Below are positions 23,001 through 38,000 of a stretch of 64,000 nucleotides of DNA, one piece after another (the stretch's first letter is position 1; each line of letters opens with the position of its first letter). The stretch lies in contig CM063257.1 of assembly GCA_032158295.1 (NCBI GenBank), positions 17,328,332 through 17,392,331 of the forward strand, in the 5' to 3' direction. The position numbers and the translations under genes were made by a program. Under the pieces are notes generated by a model that searched no databases, was not told the DNA's origin, and saw nothing but the letters and a program-made list of their open reading frames with translations. This stretch comes from Pycnopodia helianthoides. Taxonomy: Eukaryota > Echinodermata > Asteroidea > Forcipulatida > Asteriidae.

Positions 23001-26000
23001 TATTGCTATTATTTTTTTGTGGTTATTCTTTTTTCGGTAATGAACATGTACCTTGTACTCCTAAGAAACTTAATAGAGAGGTTTAGCTTCTCACTTTCTC
23101 TTATGGATGGTGCGCATTTAACTCCTCAGAAATAAATTTACACTTATAATGCTTAAAAAAATAATGCCACTGTAACCAAATTTATACATGTGTGAGCATG
23201 TCCTCAAAAAAGTATCTCAGACTGAGATGACCTTGGCCGTTAGTCAGAGTTAACCTCAGACCCAAATTATTCTGGCTGAGTTGACCTTTGCCCAAGTTAA
23301 TTTCAGACAAAAATAATCGCACTGAGTTGACCTTTGCTTAGTTAATTTCAGACAAAAATAATCGCACTGAGTTGACCTTTGCTTAGTTAATTTCAGACAA
23401 AAATAATCGCACTGAGTTGACCTTTGCCAGAGTAAGCTTCAAACCGAATGTACTCAGTCTGAGTTAACCTCTGTTGCATTGACCAGAAAGCCTCTCATGT
23501 CCAGCCTTTTAAATTTGTCTTTAAGATTACAAGTATCCTGCACTAACCCAAGGAAATTGAGCTAGCGCCTTCATCTATAAATTCCTGACCTTAATAGTAA
23601 TTTACAAATTTATGAAATTTTAAATTTTGACTGACACTGTATATATTTTGCAAGTTTCACAAATAATGTATGCATGTTTACACAGGTGCAATTATAACGT
23701 ACCATATGATATAGTTTGTTTGTGAAAAATATTGTGTATTTTTTTAGAAACAGTTGGCAGTGATCAGTTGATGTAAATCTGTAAATAATTTACACTTTAA
23801 GGAAAGAAAATACCTACATATGTACCTCATTGTTTTTATGGAAAAGTAAAAATTATTTACATCCTCTACTTTTCTAGAAGTAAACACTACAACAAACTTG
23901 ATAAACATGAACATTTGATGGCCTGCCATTTTGGTTAAAACAATAACAAAAACCAGTTTTTGTGCATGTTAATTTAGGACTTATTTCAGTTGCCGTGATT
24001 GAAATAAGCGACAGCGATTTGTGGGGAATTCGTGTACATCTTCCAAGACTATGACAGCATTTCAGATGAAAATATTTCTCAAGATAATTTGTACGGGTTA
24101 GAACTTTGTGATGAGTGAGATTTTACAGTGGAACTAATTTTTTAAATCGCTTTTGAGGTTACCAATCCTGTACTTTTAAAGGCAGTGGACACTATTGGTA
24201 ATTACTCAAATAATTATAGCATAAAACCTGACTTGGTAACCAGTAATGGGGAGAGGTTGATAGTATAAAACATTGTGAGAAACGGCTCCCTCTGAAGTAG
24301 CGTAGTTTTTGAGAAGAAGTAATTTTCTACGAATTTGATTTTAAGACGTCAGAATTAGATTTTGAGGTCTCGAAATCAAGCATCTGAAAGCACACAACTT
24401 CGTGTGACAAGGGTGTTTTTTCTTTCATTATAATCTCGCAACTTCGACGACCAATTGAGCTCAAATTTTTACAGGCTTGTTATTTTGTGCACATGTTGAG
24501 ATACACCAAGTGAGAAGACTGGTCTTCGACAATTACCAATAGTGTCCAGTGTCTTTAAAAATTAAAAAGCAAATCATGTTTGTTGTTCATCCTGTTAGTA
24601 AGTCAGTGCGTGACACGCTTGCGTACCTGCTGTACCGCCAATGCTTTGCTACTCACATCTCCAAAGCTGGCATACATTTGCGACTAATTTTACCTTTTTC
24701 GATCATTCAGAGGCATTTTTTATGAAAGAAACTTTTAATTTTGACCAGACCTTATAGTCTATGAAGAACATTATGTGCACAGCCACAATCATGGGTACAC
24801 TTCTTGTTACAAAGACACCAACTGAACAAAACATAAATATTGAGTAACTCTTTTCAGATCTGGTATTCGACAAACTCAAGTACTTTCTACTCTTCATTCA
24901 CACAGCGCCGGTTAATTAAAGGCCTGTACACTATTGTAAGATCGAAAAACACAAATGTTCACAGATCACACATAACTTACATGAATTAAAGTAAGTACTG
25001 GTAGAAGGTTCCTTAAATATTTCTGCCTAAAATGCTATCGTTTGCTGAGAAATGAGTAAAACATAGTTTTTATCACGCGTGATAAAACTCGATGTTTGAA
25101 AAAAGAAAACACATAAGTCTCTATTCACTATTTCTCGTGACCTCGATGACCAATTTGAGCTCAAACTTTCACGAGTTGGTTTGTTCATGCATATGTTAGT
25201 CACACAAAATGTGGACACTGTTTTTGAGTTGTTACCAAAAGTGTACAATACCTTTAAATTACAAACAACATTGAAATAACTGTTACATCACTGTTTTCAA
25301 ACTGTTGTTCATAACACGATTGTGGCTGTGCACATAGTAAATATGAAGATTTTGAAACTATTCTTCCGTGAATCTTGAAGTAAAAACAGCTCAATGCAAC
25401 TCTTCTGTGCTTCTTGTAATCAATGAGCCAGTTTGTGCAAGTGGCGTGGCTTGCAGTAGAATTACGTCACATTATGAACAGGATAGCAACAGTCAGTATA
25501 ACAACAGTCAGTATAACAACAGTCAGTATAACAACAGTCAGTATAACAACAGTCAGTATAACAACAGTCAGTATAACAACAGTCAAAACAACAGTCAGTA
25601 TAACAACAGTCAGTATAACAACAGTCAAACAACAGTCAGTCAACTCAACTGAAAATAACACTATTGTCGATCAGTCAAAATACAAACGTATAACATGTAG
25701 CATGCACATTATAAGAAAAAAATATATACAAGTACATTGTAAGGAAATAACAAGACGGTATTTCCAACCAACTTTTTATCTCCCCCACACCTTCCCCTCC
25801 CCCTTCCACCCACCCCTCTAAAAAATGGAGGAGAAGTAGGAAAGATTAAGCCATCGTCATAAGGAAATGGGGTATGCTTTTTATTACATTATTTACTCAA
25901 GAATTGGGCCTGTGTTTATGGAGGGTCTGCCCTAGCCAGACCTCATCAATTGATTTGTACTCAATAGTACCTGACCTATTGATTGATTGGTACTCAAGAG

Positions 26001-29000
26001 CTCTTGACCTCATTAATTGATTGGTACTCAATAGCGCTTGACCTCATTAATTGATTGGTACTCAAGAGTACTTGACCTATTGATTGATTGGTACTCTAGA
26101 GTGCTTGAACTAATTGATTGATCAGTACTCAAGAGTGCTTGACAAGCTTAATCCCAAAATAATTGATATGCTCTTATTGGTGGAGGACCAAATGATGTAA
26201 AATACCTCACAAAAATTTGCAGGTACCTCTTTGATTAACGTTACAAATTGACAAAATAGGTTAAACAAAAATAAAAAGATGATTATACGAAGAAATACAG
26301 GGAAGTGTTTTTGTCTAATAATTGTAAAAAGATGTATGAATTTAAAAAATTCTAATCGCAGAGCACAATTAGTTTGTTTACCAGCCATTTAACAAACCTT
26401 GGCATGTACTTGTTGCATAGTTTCATACTTTTGTTCACTTTTCAATTTAACTTTTTACTAGGAAATTATTTGGACTATTTTGCAGAACATATTTTCCACC
26501 CTCTATTAACAAAAAAATTAAGGACAGTGATTTGTTGGGATTTTTTTCCGGATTCTTGGTTTATCATTGATCTTCGCGGGACTTCAGATTTTGTTTAAAA
26601 ATGCACAACTGCCATCATAAACATGAGAGACTCCAACCTTGACCAAACCCTTCAGATGTCGTATTTAAATGATGTAGAGAGTCTGTAAATGACTACCGGG
26701 TAGAAATAACGTCCTGTAAATCCAGTCGGCTTATTATTCACACCAAGAGGGAACTGTTATCAAATCCAAGGATTTTGAGTTAAATGCAAAAAATTAGTTA
26801 GTGGCCTGACGTTTCGACCCTAGTAGAGTCTTTCTCGAAGGCTAAATGACAAGACAACACACGTACATGCATACAAGGGTGACAAGAGCAGTCAAGTGGA
26901 AATACATGAATAGAGAGAGTGGAGAGAGAAAAGCAAGAAGCATTCAGAAGGGGCAGGGGAGACAAAGGGGGGGGGGTGGAGGAAAGGGGATGGCTTGACC
27001 ACAAGAAGGTGGAAACGATTTTGAGTTAAAGTCAGACAGTCACTTTTTATTATTTCACATGATCATAAATTCATGAAGGTTTGTGAAAGTTTTCAGCAAA
27101 ATCTTAGATAGTAGGGAGAAAGTTAAAACATGTGTACTGTTCCCTTGAATGTTCACCCCGAATTATATATTTTTTTATTTGAGTGTTGATATAATTACAC
27201 GTAGTTGATGATTAGTTGATTGTGTTGACTTTTAGTGGATGATGAATGGATTGGTCAGCAGTTTTTTCGCATGAGAAATTCACCAAATAACAAGTGTATG
27301 GTGTGTTAGTCTTTCAGTTGGATGTACTTGAGTTGATGTGTGGATGTGGTTAGTTGATTATGTTGAATATGTGGACTGTGTAGTGTGTTGTCTGCATGAC
27401 GATTCCACCAATTAACAACATGTATGGTGTTTTTTTACTTTTCTCTCCCGTTTATCCCGTATTTCGTTGTGCCTGCATGTCGTTCTCGTGTGTGCTGATT
27501 TGTGATTGGTGGATGCAGTGCTAGTATCCAGAATGCATTGCAGAATCATGCTAACACTGGCTCGTTACCTCCTTTTGATTGCAACCAACTACCCACATTT
27601 CCTGCTTCTCAAATTCCGGTACGGACAACAAGGGATAAGGTAAGCAGACATTTTAAATTCTTTGGTTGTTTGTGTTCTTTTATATTTGTTTTTATTTATT
27701 TTTTATTTGGTGGGAGTTTGGGCAGTGATGTAGTGACCAGGGGTGTTTGTGGGGGGGGGGGGGGGGGGGGGGTGGGGGGGCGGGGGGGGGGCACCTCAAT
27801 ATGTTTCCCTCTGTCAGCAAATGAAGCCCCAAATCAACCACAAGTAGAATGGGGGTAATCCAGACTAAAATTCAGTTATTTTGCCGGCTAAGAACCTTTC
27901 TAATTAATGTCTCTGTAATCCTTTTAATTGTTGAGGAAAAAAATTAAAATAATTCTTGCTTTGACGTTATTAAACACACTAGTTTGAGTTCTGGGTGTGC
28001 TAGTGGTTCCTTAAATACTTTGGTGGACATTGGTAGTTTGCAGGTCAACAAAATGCCTTTCAAACACCCAACAAATGAACTGTCAATTAGGAGTATACCC
28101 GACCTCCCAAAGAAAATACTCTAGCTATAGACCATGTGACCTGTGACATCACATGTTTACAAAAGAGCCACAGAGCCTGGACTTCTGGCGGTACGTCATC
28201 AATGAAGTTTTATCCAATAATCAGGAGGAATAATCCATTCGCGAGCTAGATCTATGTCTGGTACACTGACTTCATTATGTAACAAGTAAACACGTCAATG
28301 GGAGTCCTCAGACTTAAGACTGTTGCTATGTCACATAGTTCAGCCGTCGATTTCACCAAACTCTTCCTAACTTAGGATTAGTCTCTAGGACGAGTTAAGT
28401 TCCGTATCCATAGACGTTAGGACACATTGAACCCATCCTAAGTTAGGACGAGTTACTCATCCTAACTCGAGATAGGATTAATCCTAGCGCTTCAAGAAAT
28501 CGGCTGCAGGTCTAGCTTTTTATATATTGACCCCTTGCACGACGCAGAACGCACCTCTTCACAATGCACATCTACCATTTCCACCATTTTGGAGTCATTT
28601 CCTTTCCATACATTTTGACTCTTAAAATGGCAGACAGGATAGGCGCATGTACGTGAGATCGGTCAATAGACCTTTTTTTTTGTTTACAAAAATTGACCAC
28701 CATTTAGTATGGAAGGCCTTGAGTAGCAAAAAATGTATAAAACTGGCTTGGTAAAAATTTGCAATGTATAGCAAAACATTACAACTTTTTTATGAAGTGT
28801 AAGTTTACCTTTTGTTTTGGATAGTCAAATTTATTTATTAGTAACATGGGTATTAAATTGATAGCATTATTGGTCAAATAAGAAACTGTTGTACTTTTTG
28901 TAGTGAAGGCTGCCCATACTTTTGCCAACCAAGGTTTCCAAACCTCGTGGCTGTGACGTTGCAAAAGAAAGGTCTATAGCCACCTGCAGGTGGGCAAAGC

Positions 29001-32000
29001 CGGGTGCCATTGTGCGTTACACGTTTTGCTCAGAACTGTGTATGCGTGTTTGAGGTATCTTATGCAACTAGAAAAAGTTTGGCCTGTACCTTGTGACATA
29101 TATACTTCTTGAACATGTAGGAACTGTCTCTGGTCTGAGGAAGCCAAATATAAGCGGTCACTTGTTATGATGTACCAGAAATGATTTAACACTTACAGTG
29201 CCAGCCTTGTTTTAGTAATTCTGTATCCACAGGCCGGCCATTTAAAAAAAATTATTATTATTTTTTTTATGTCGAGTAGTAGAACGTAACGGAACGTTGG
29301 CGGCCTGTGGATGTAGATTCAGTATGACGTTTGAGAACGTTGGCGGCGCTCGAAGGGTTCCTTGCAAATCGTGTTTTGGCATTTCTTTATCCAGAGGGCA
29401 ATTATGTGTTTTTTGGGGTCGAGTAGTAGAACGTATGGGAACGTTGGCGGCCTGTGGATGGATACTTAGTTTGACATTTCAGAACGTTGGCGGCACTGGA
29501 AGGGTTAAATCTGTTACGATAATTGTTATACTCTTGTGTTGGTTGCTATAGACAGTTGCCAGGTGGGCAGCCATATTGAAGTTGCGCTCTTTCTTGATAG
29601 CGCCGAACCTGAACGATGATTATAAGTTAATAAAGTGTGTTGTGTCTCCATCAATGAACTATAAATGACAAAATCTAACTCGCAAATGGTTTATTGTCAA
29701 TTGCGCCTTGGCTGTTGCTAAGGGAAGCCTAGATGCTTCAATGCGTGTTAATGTGGTGATCCAGTCGTATCTTCTTCTGTACACAGCCCCACACACACAC
29801 CGCTATTCCACACACCGCTATCGCCCACAATCCTAGCCCGTGAGCCGTCAGGCTCACAGCCTTGACGATCTTGTAAACCGAGTTTCTTATGTGTTTCATT
29901 GTTTTTCTTCGCAAATCCGTGGAAAATGGGGGGGTGAGTGGATATGCAAAGAGCGCACTCATTACCATAACCGCAAGACCCGAAAGTGTACAAGATCGTC
30001 AAGGCTGAGCCTGACAGCTCACGGGCTAGGATTGTGGGCGATAGCGGTGTGTGGAATAGCAGTGTGTGTGGGGACTGTGGAAACGAGCGTTTGTGTGCTT
30101 CCTTGGGTGAGAGCATGGTGTGCTGTTTAAAGACAGTCGGGGGGGGGGGGGGGACCGGAACAGGAGTTGCATTTCATTCGGGCATTACATTCGTTCGGCT
30201 GTGGCCGGTTATGCACATTTTTAGCTTAATAGTAAGCAAACTATTACACAGCCTTGCAATCAAGGCTACAGCATATGCTGTATTGGCTGCGGTTCCAGGC
30301 CACAGTCACATGTTGTTGGGCTAGCTACTAATTCACAATAGTCTTATAGTACCACTTTCCAATCTTCTCACCAGGCAAGGCGTCGCACAGCTACCCAAGA
30401 CGAGCTGCTCTATGCAGGATCAAAGGACCCTAATGAGCCCTGCCTGCTTCCTCTGATGGAGTCTAGTGAACACTCTGGAGATGACTCCAGTCATTCTACA
30501 GATACAGTCATCTTACCTCCGCCAAGACTCACATCTGCAAGACGGGAGAAGTAAGTAAAGTACAGTGTCCAGGATAAGCACAGAGCTCTGTTAACAGTAG
30601 ATATTGTGGGGTGTCGTGACCGAGTGGTCTAGTTCACTGGATCCAAGCTCTGGTGTTGTCAGCAGCAGAGTGTGGGTTCGAATCCCGGTCATGACACTTG
30701 TGCCCTTGAGCAAGGCGCTTAACCATAATTGCTTTGTAAAAAGTTGGGAAGGTAGTGCATTCTGCTCTACCAGCCAGGATCCCAGTGGATGATACCCATG
30801 CATGGATGTAGGCATGGCCATGCCTACATCCTTACCGACTGTGAAGGGGGTAACCCTGTTTCAGCCCCAGGAGTAGGTGGCAACGTGCCCCTGGTGTCAG
30901 TTGATTTGGGTCAACAGCCCTAATAAGTTAAGTGTAGCCCTCACCTTGAAGTGGCCATTTGGCCTTGTGAGTTAGGCGATATCTCATAAAAAAAAGAAAA
31001 AAAGAGGCTTTTGTAGACAAACATTTTGCTGAAAATTGTGTGTTTACACGAGACTGTTTTACGTGGTTTGGTGGGCTTATGAAAGGGCTTTTGTGGGGTC
31101 TTTTACACATTAGAACAATGGACCTCACAAAGTTTTTCTTTGTTCATCTTAGACCCCCACAGAGGAATTCTTTAGAAAAGGGAATATAAGAACAGCAACA
31201 GCAGGACCCCAAAAACCCAATCTGTAAGGTTTTGTGGGTGAACGTGCAGTTTGTGATAATTACTCCATGACAATATACAGCCACTTGTTCCAACTGTCGA
31301 TTAAAAATCATGCATTGTTTCATTATGTTTGATTATGTGTTGATTTCAGACCTGGTCAGCGCCTTGACTCTGCATCTCCGTTACTCAGGAGGAAGTTACA
31401 TAACATTCTTGCCCCACAACCTCTCACGTCCACTCCAACTGGCTCAGTGTAAGTTAGATTCAAAAGTTCACAGAGCCCGGCCCAATTTCATAACGTTTTT
31501 AAGCACAAAATACTGCATATAAAATTTCTGTGCTAAGTAGAAAATGAGTGGGGCACCAGTCGCAACAATGTAAACTTTATGGAATTTTGGCTGGTTATCT
31601 GTTCTGAATTTAATTTGGTTTCACCCTTACAGCGTTTCACCCTTATTGGTGTAAGGGTGAAACCAAATTAAAATCTGTTTCTGATAAGTAAGTTTTGTTT
31701 GTGCTTGCAGGCTTTATGAAATAAGGTCCTTGTGAGGAGACTCAGTACACAAATATAATAATACAGACATTTATATTGTGCAATACCTACGTGAATACAC
31801 TCAACTGCGCATTACAAAAATATAGATAAAACAACAAAATGCAGAAAAAAAACAATACAAATAACACTTGCAGTACTAGCAGGAAATAATCGCAAACAAA
31901 TGGGTTTTTAACTTTGATTTAAATACATTAAGTAAAGATGATTGTCTAATACAAGGAGGGAGATTATTCCCTAGTTTAGGAGCAGCGTAAACAAATGTTC

Positions 32001-35000
32001 GATCAACTTGCCCCCCCCTTTGACTTTGTGCATTGACATCATCTCGCCGCCATCTTAGGTAAAACGATGATGAAACAATGGAAGACGCACATCTTTGTAT
32101 GCGTGGCACACAGGATGGGCCAATGAGCTACCTTCTTTTTTCGCTCGTCCCCAGCGCCTTGCCTTAAAACCAAAGGCGCTGGGATGGGCAAACGTATCAA
32201 GCACACTCATTGGTTTATGCTCAGTCCCATCATGCATCACACTCACACTGCAAGCACTGCACGCATGACGTACCTCCTGAACAAGAATCTGTGCAAGCTG
32301 AATAGCCCATCCCAGTGGTCCTGGATAGGCCGCTGGGGCCGAGCGAACCTTCTTTTGACCTCTAGCCGAGGGCGTCCTACTCAAATGCGCATAAGGTCTG
32401 TTGATGTCCTAGAAAAATGATGCACCCCTTGTGCCCCCCCCCCCCTAAAATTCCACCCTAGTTTCAGCGCTGAAATTGTTTTCAAAATATAAAGCTATGA
32501 AATTGTACATTTTGCTAATACCAAATAATATATTTTGTTTACCATGCACAGTGAGCATACGCCTGACCCTTCACCTCCAAGCTCACCACCAGCCAATAAA
32601 GCCAGAAGTGATAATGTGTTTTCTCGTCTATCTCAGAACAACTCTCCAGCAGCTGCTCGCAATGGAAGGTTTGTATTTCCTGTATTATAAATAATAATAA
32701 TATTAATAATAGTGGCTTCTTGTATAGCGCTCATATCCGTCACTCAGTGATGCTCAAGGCGCTTCAACATTCAGTATTTTCCTGCAAGGTATTGTGGAGC
32801 TATGTTTTGAAGTATTAGACCTACATGCAATCCTTTACATAGCACCATGTAATGGTTTACAAGGTGTGGTGGCGCAATATGCTGCCAATCAAACCAGGAA
32901 CACCGGGGCGAACCCCTTCTCTTTTATATAAGTGCACTGGGTTCTTTTACGTGCATTACACAACGCACGGGACCAACAGCTTTACGTTCCATCCGTAGGA
33001 CGAAGCAATAATGGTTAAGTGTCTTGCTTAAAGGCCCTGTACACTATTGGTAAGATCAAAATACACAAATGTTCACAGATTCACACATAACTTACATGAT
33101 TTAAAGTAAGTAATGGTAGAAAGTGTTCCTTAAAATATTTCTGCCTAAAATGCTATCGTTTCTGAGAAATGAATAAAACAATAGCTTTTATCGCGCGCAA
33201 TAATAAACTCGATTTTGAAAAACAGAAAACTCATAAGGTCTCTTTTCACTATTTTCTCGTGATCTCGATGACCAATTGAGCTCAAATTTTCACAGGTTCG
33301 TTATTTCATGTACATGTATATGGTTAATCACACAAAACATGAACACTGTCTGCGACTATTTTGTCAGCTCTACCAATCCTGTATAATACCTTTAAGGACA
33401 CAAGTGTCACGACCGGGACTCGAACCCAATCTCTGCTGAACAGAAACACAAGGGCTTGAGTTTGGTGCTCTTATTCGCTCGGCCACGACACACCACATCA
33501 GTTTGAGTCATCACTTTTGTTGTTGCATGCATTTTGACCAAATTATTGAAGGGGGAAAACTACTGTATAAGCAGTGTGATTATTTGTCTCGCAAAGATGA
33601 CTTATTGAACATAAGAAGCAAACTTGTAAGAAGTAGACTTGTAATGTTTCTGTATTTTTCACAATGGTTATTTGCTTTTTAAACTCTAGTAAACAAACTG
33701 AGGAAGACGATGGGTAGGTTTGTGTATCTCATTTGACATTTTCCTTCCAGACGTTGTTTTTTGTTTGCTTTTGACAGTTATCTATCATAGAACTTTTAAT
33801 TGTGCATGTACATGTTTGGATTGTGTATAGTCACTGCTTTAAATATACACAATGTAGTGTCTTCTTTTTTATTTGTTGATGTACGTGCATTACACTATTA
33901 ACTCTTTAACCCTCTTGCTGTCTGACCATTCAATACCATTCACTGTGGTTTTGAATGATATGCCAGCCTGCAATATGATACCATGAGGGAATGCATGTAC
34001 ACAGTACACAGTTAGTTCTGTGCACAGTTGTGCCACCGTACACAACCTTGGCAGTCGAATGGTTTCAAATGGTTGGTCAACTCACTGGAAAATGTTGCCA
34101 AGAGTCACTGACAGTAGGAGGGTTAAAGTGCCGACTGGTCGCTAGTGGCCGGTGTAAATCCATGCAGAAAAAAAGATGTTAAACAAAAAATGAAGATCCC
34201 ACATTCACACAGTTTTCAGAATGGGAAAGAGGACTCTTGAGGAAGCTATTGTGCCCATTTTTTTTTTTTGGGGGGGGGCGTGATTTGCAAAAATCAAGTA
34301 AACAATTATTGTGTCGAAATGATCATTTGATGAAAGAGTTTATACCCACTAGACCACTGACCAAAGACTAGTAATTTTAGATGGTGGAAGGGTTTTTCTT
34401 TGCATGTTTTTGTTTATTAGTAATTTGTATTTGTATATTTGTATTTGTATATTTTGTGTATTTGTATCCAGTCCTGAAATGTCATGGAAGCTTTTGCTTT
34501 TGTTTTTACTCGGGACATAAGTTCAGTACCCAAGCTAAGCGTCCAAACAAACGTGAATAAGTTGTTGTTGTTACCGGCCAAACTACCATGTCACATGTAC
34601 AATTTGTGACTGGTATCCTGCTAATTTCTGCTTAGCAGAACGTTTGTAAAGCTATATTTTGTGCTTAAGCAGCTCTATGAAATTGGGCCCAGGCAGTTGG
34701 CTACCTAAAAAAAAAAGCCTCTATGATGGTAAATCTTATCTCTGATAAAGATACTTACTTTGTTTTCTAGAGGGATAATCAATGCAGTGCCAATCAAACC
34801 TCAAGGAAAGCAACCACTGGTCTGTTCCTACACAGCAGAAGGTCCACCCAAGGCTGTACTATCAGTACAAGCTACTGATGAACTCTTATTCAGTGGCTCC
34901 AAAGGTGAGATTAGAAAGACTAGATGTGACTCTCGTTACAGTGACCAAGGGTAGCAGAAATCTTTCGGCGTGACTTTTATGGCTGATTATGTTGTCATAT

Positions 35001-38000
35001 TTTTAATTCATTGTTGTGTATTTCATCATATTAAGGTATTAAACTTTCTCAAAGGTTGATTTCTGATACCTGTGCTCAATGTTATGCGAGAAAAGTAATG
35101 TTAATAACATGTAACATGAGTAGCCATTGCCAATGTAATGTGGATAACCGAGGTCATGCTAACGTAAGTATCCGCGGTCATTGTAACATGCGTTACCATG
35201 GTCAGTGTAAAGTGGGTAACCATTGTCAATGTGGAGTTACAATTGTTGATGTAACATAAGTAACTGATTATTGTAACAGGAGTAATTATGATCGATGCAA
35301 TGTGAATAACCATGGCCAATGTAATGTGAGTTACCCTGTTCATTGTAATTTGAGTAACCATTGTCAATGTAACATGAGTAACTAAGGTCAATGTAACATG
35401 AGTAACTTTGGCCAATTGTATGTGAGTAACCATGGTCTGAATGTCATTTCAGTAACCATTGACAATGTAACATGAGTAACTAAGGTCAATGTAACAGGAG
35501 TATATCATGTAACAGTGATCAATTTACATGTAACATGATGTGTTTGTGTAATGAGGTCCATAATGTGTACTTTGTTATGCTGAAACTAACCAGCTTACTT
35601 ATCTATGTGAGGGTACAACATTTTAGGGACAACTTGTTACATAATTAGAGAAGTCTATCTTCAAGTGTCTCAAGACTTGTTAGACCAAAAGTAAAGTGTA
35701 TCCACTTTGGTTTTGCATGATATTACCTTTAAAGGGTGTGTACAACATTGGTAAGATTGAAAATATAAATGTTCACAGATTTGCACATAACTTACATGGT
35801 ATAAAAATGGTCATGGTGGAAAACTTCCCTTGAAATAGTTTTGCTTGAAATGCTACATTTTTTAGGAAATGAGTAACACATCGCACGTGTCCAACACCCG
35901 ATGTTTGAAACCAGTGAAAACATATAATGGAGTTTTTCACTGTTTTCTCATAACTCCGTAGACCGATTGGGCTTAGTATTTCACAGGTTTGTTATTTCAT
36001 GTATATGTTGGGTCACATAAAGTGCGGATACTATAGTCTTTGAAATTTACCAATGTTGTACATGTGCTTTAACTAGCACTTTCATTTATAATTTTTTTAA
36101 TTGATATTGAACTTGCAATCAAGGAGTGTTAATTTATAATTTGTTTCAAATCATGACTTCATTTGCAGATCGCTCAGTGAAGGTTTGGAAACTTGAGACT
36201 GGTCAAGAACTGACCACCCTTGCTGGTCATCCCAACAATGTAGGGACCGTTCGATACAGTGAGAAGCTTGGGCTAGTGTTCAGTGTCTCCACAGCGTACA
36301 TACGTGTATGGGATATCAGAGAGCCTGCTAAATGCATTAAGACATTAAGGTAGGTCTAAGAATAACGAAAGTACTTTCACAAGAAAGTCAAATCCATCCA
36401 CGTTTAGTGAGTTGACAGCGGGTACCAACCCTATCTCTGGCCACAGAATTCTGAGAAACATTTCTCAGATTCAAAAGTTTTTTGTGTGAAAGTGATTTCA
36501 AACCATGTTACTTTGAAGGGAATCTGTTCTCATTATAGTGTATACTGTCAACAGCTGCAGTGCTTCTTACAAAGTAAGTTTTTATGGTCATTGATTTTTG
36601 GAGCATTTACTGTATGACCATACCTCTAGCTCTATGTTGTTGTGTTCTAAAGCTCCCCCCAAAAAGTTGTTGAGTTGCCCTCAGCGACCGACCCAAAAGT
36701 GCTGAAATCTTGAGTCGAATTGGTTTTTGCTAACAAAACAGTTGCTTGCAGTGTAAGCACTTTATATAATCCACCATATACATAAACTGACAAACCTGTA
36801 GAAATTTGAGATCGATCGGCCATCTGGGTCACGAGAAAATAGTGAAAAACACATTTGCATGAAATCATATAGATTCAACACATGAATAAAACGCTCACTG
36901 AGCGATAAACTCCGGTTGGAAAATTAGTTTATTCATTTCTCATCAAATATGGCATTTCAGACAGAAATATTTCAAGGGATGTTTTCTACTATCATCATCT
37001 CTAGATCTTGTAAGTTTTATGTAAATCTGTGATCAAAAAGTATATTTTACAAGTTTTTTTCTTACCAATTCTGTAATGTTCCTTTAAACTTACAAATTTT
37101 CTGTGTTTATCCAAATTAAAACGAACTTATTATTTTTCCAATAAGCTGAAACAAATTTGCAAAGCATAGATTTTAAAGTAATTATGCAGGTGGTTGATAT
37201 TTTACGTGCATTTTGTGTGCCGCTATTAATATGATGTCTCCTGGAGCATCCAATCTATGACCCTAACCTTTAGCTCCATGTTTATTGTTTACTAATATGA
37301 TGACATCTACCCACAGTTCATCTGGGCATGTGTTAGACAGCGGTGCTGGTAGCAGCCTCTATCGCAGCGCTGCATTGCCAACCGGAGAATCACAGATTAA
37401 TGATATTGCTGTCAATGATACCGGAACCAGACTATATGCAGCTGCAGGGAATATCATTAGAGTCTGGTCGCTAAGCAAGTAAGTTTTATAATATGCAGTT
37501 CTTATACATGCATGTGTATTAACCCTCTTGCTGTCTGACCATTCAATACCATTCAAGTGGTTTTGAATGATAGATAAACTATGCCAGCCTGCAATATGAT
37601 ACCATGAGGGAATGCATGTACACAGTACACAGATAGTTCTGTGCACAGTTGTGCCACCGTACACAACCTTGGCAGTCGAATGGTTTCAAATGGTTGGTCA
37701 ACTCACTGGAAAATGTTGCCAAGAGTCACTGAGAGTAGGAGGGTTATGGAAAACCACTGAGGCATATTATTTGTGTGGATCTTTATATTTTACTTTTAAA
37801 ACATCTTTCTAACCATACTCATTTCATAACAAACACTTTTTATAGTCCAAAGCACCCAATTCAGGGCAATGCGTCCCTTTAATGGTTTAATGGAGAATCC
37901 CCATTCTCAAATCAATAGGAACTCAATAGCTTACTGTGGAATTTTGGTACAGCCCATGGAGTACATGTTTTACAGCACCCTCATATATCCAGGATTTAAT

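Larger units (their letters stand above)
20850..24170. other. AT-rich KIF21 intron block
   Basis: No exon or known element apart from the two tandem arrays listed (21619 and 23231). 22000-22700 is rich in ATAAATA and polyA/T tracts. Open frames here have A/T-driven residues only. Confidence 0.7.

Noticed and set aside
25484..25645. CRISPR-like array
   Set aside because: Units are contiguous without unique spacers and the DNA is eukaryotic.
25368..25821. Open frames across the 15-bp minisatellite
   Set aside because: Frames exist only because the unit lacks stops; no coding evidence.
29840..30324. Open frames around 29.8-30.3 kb with a shared peptide on both strands
   Set aside because: The same peptide on both strands results from the inverted repeat.
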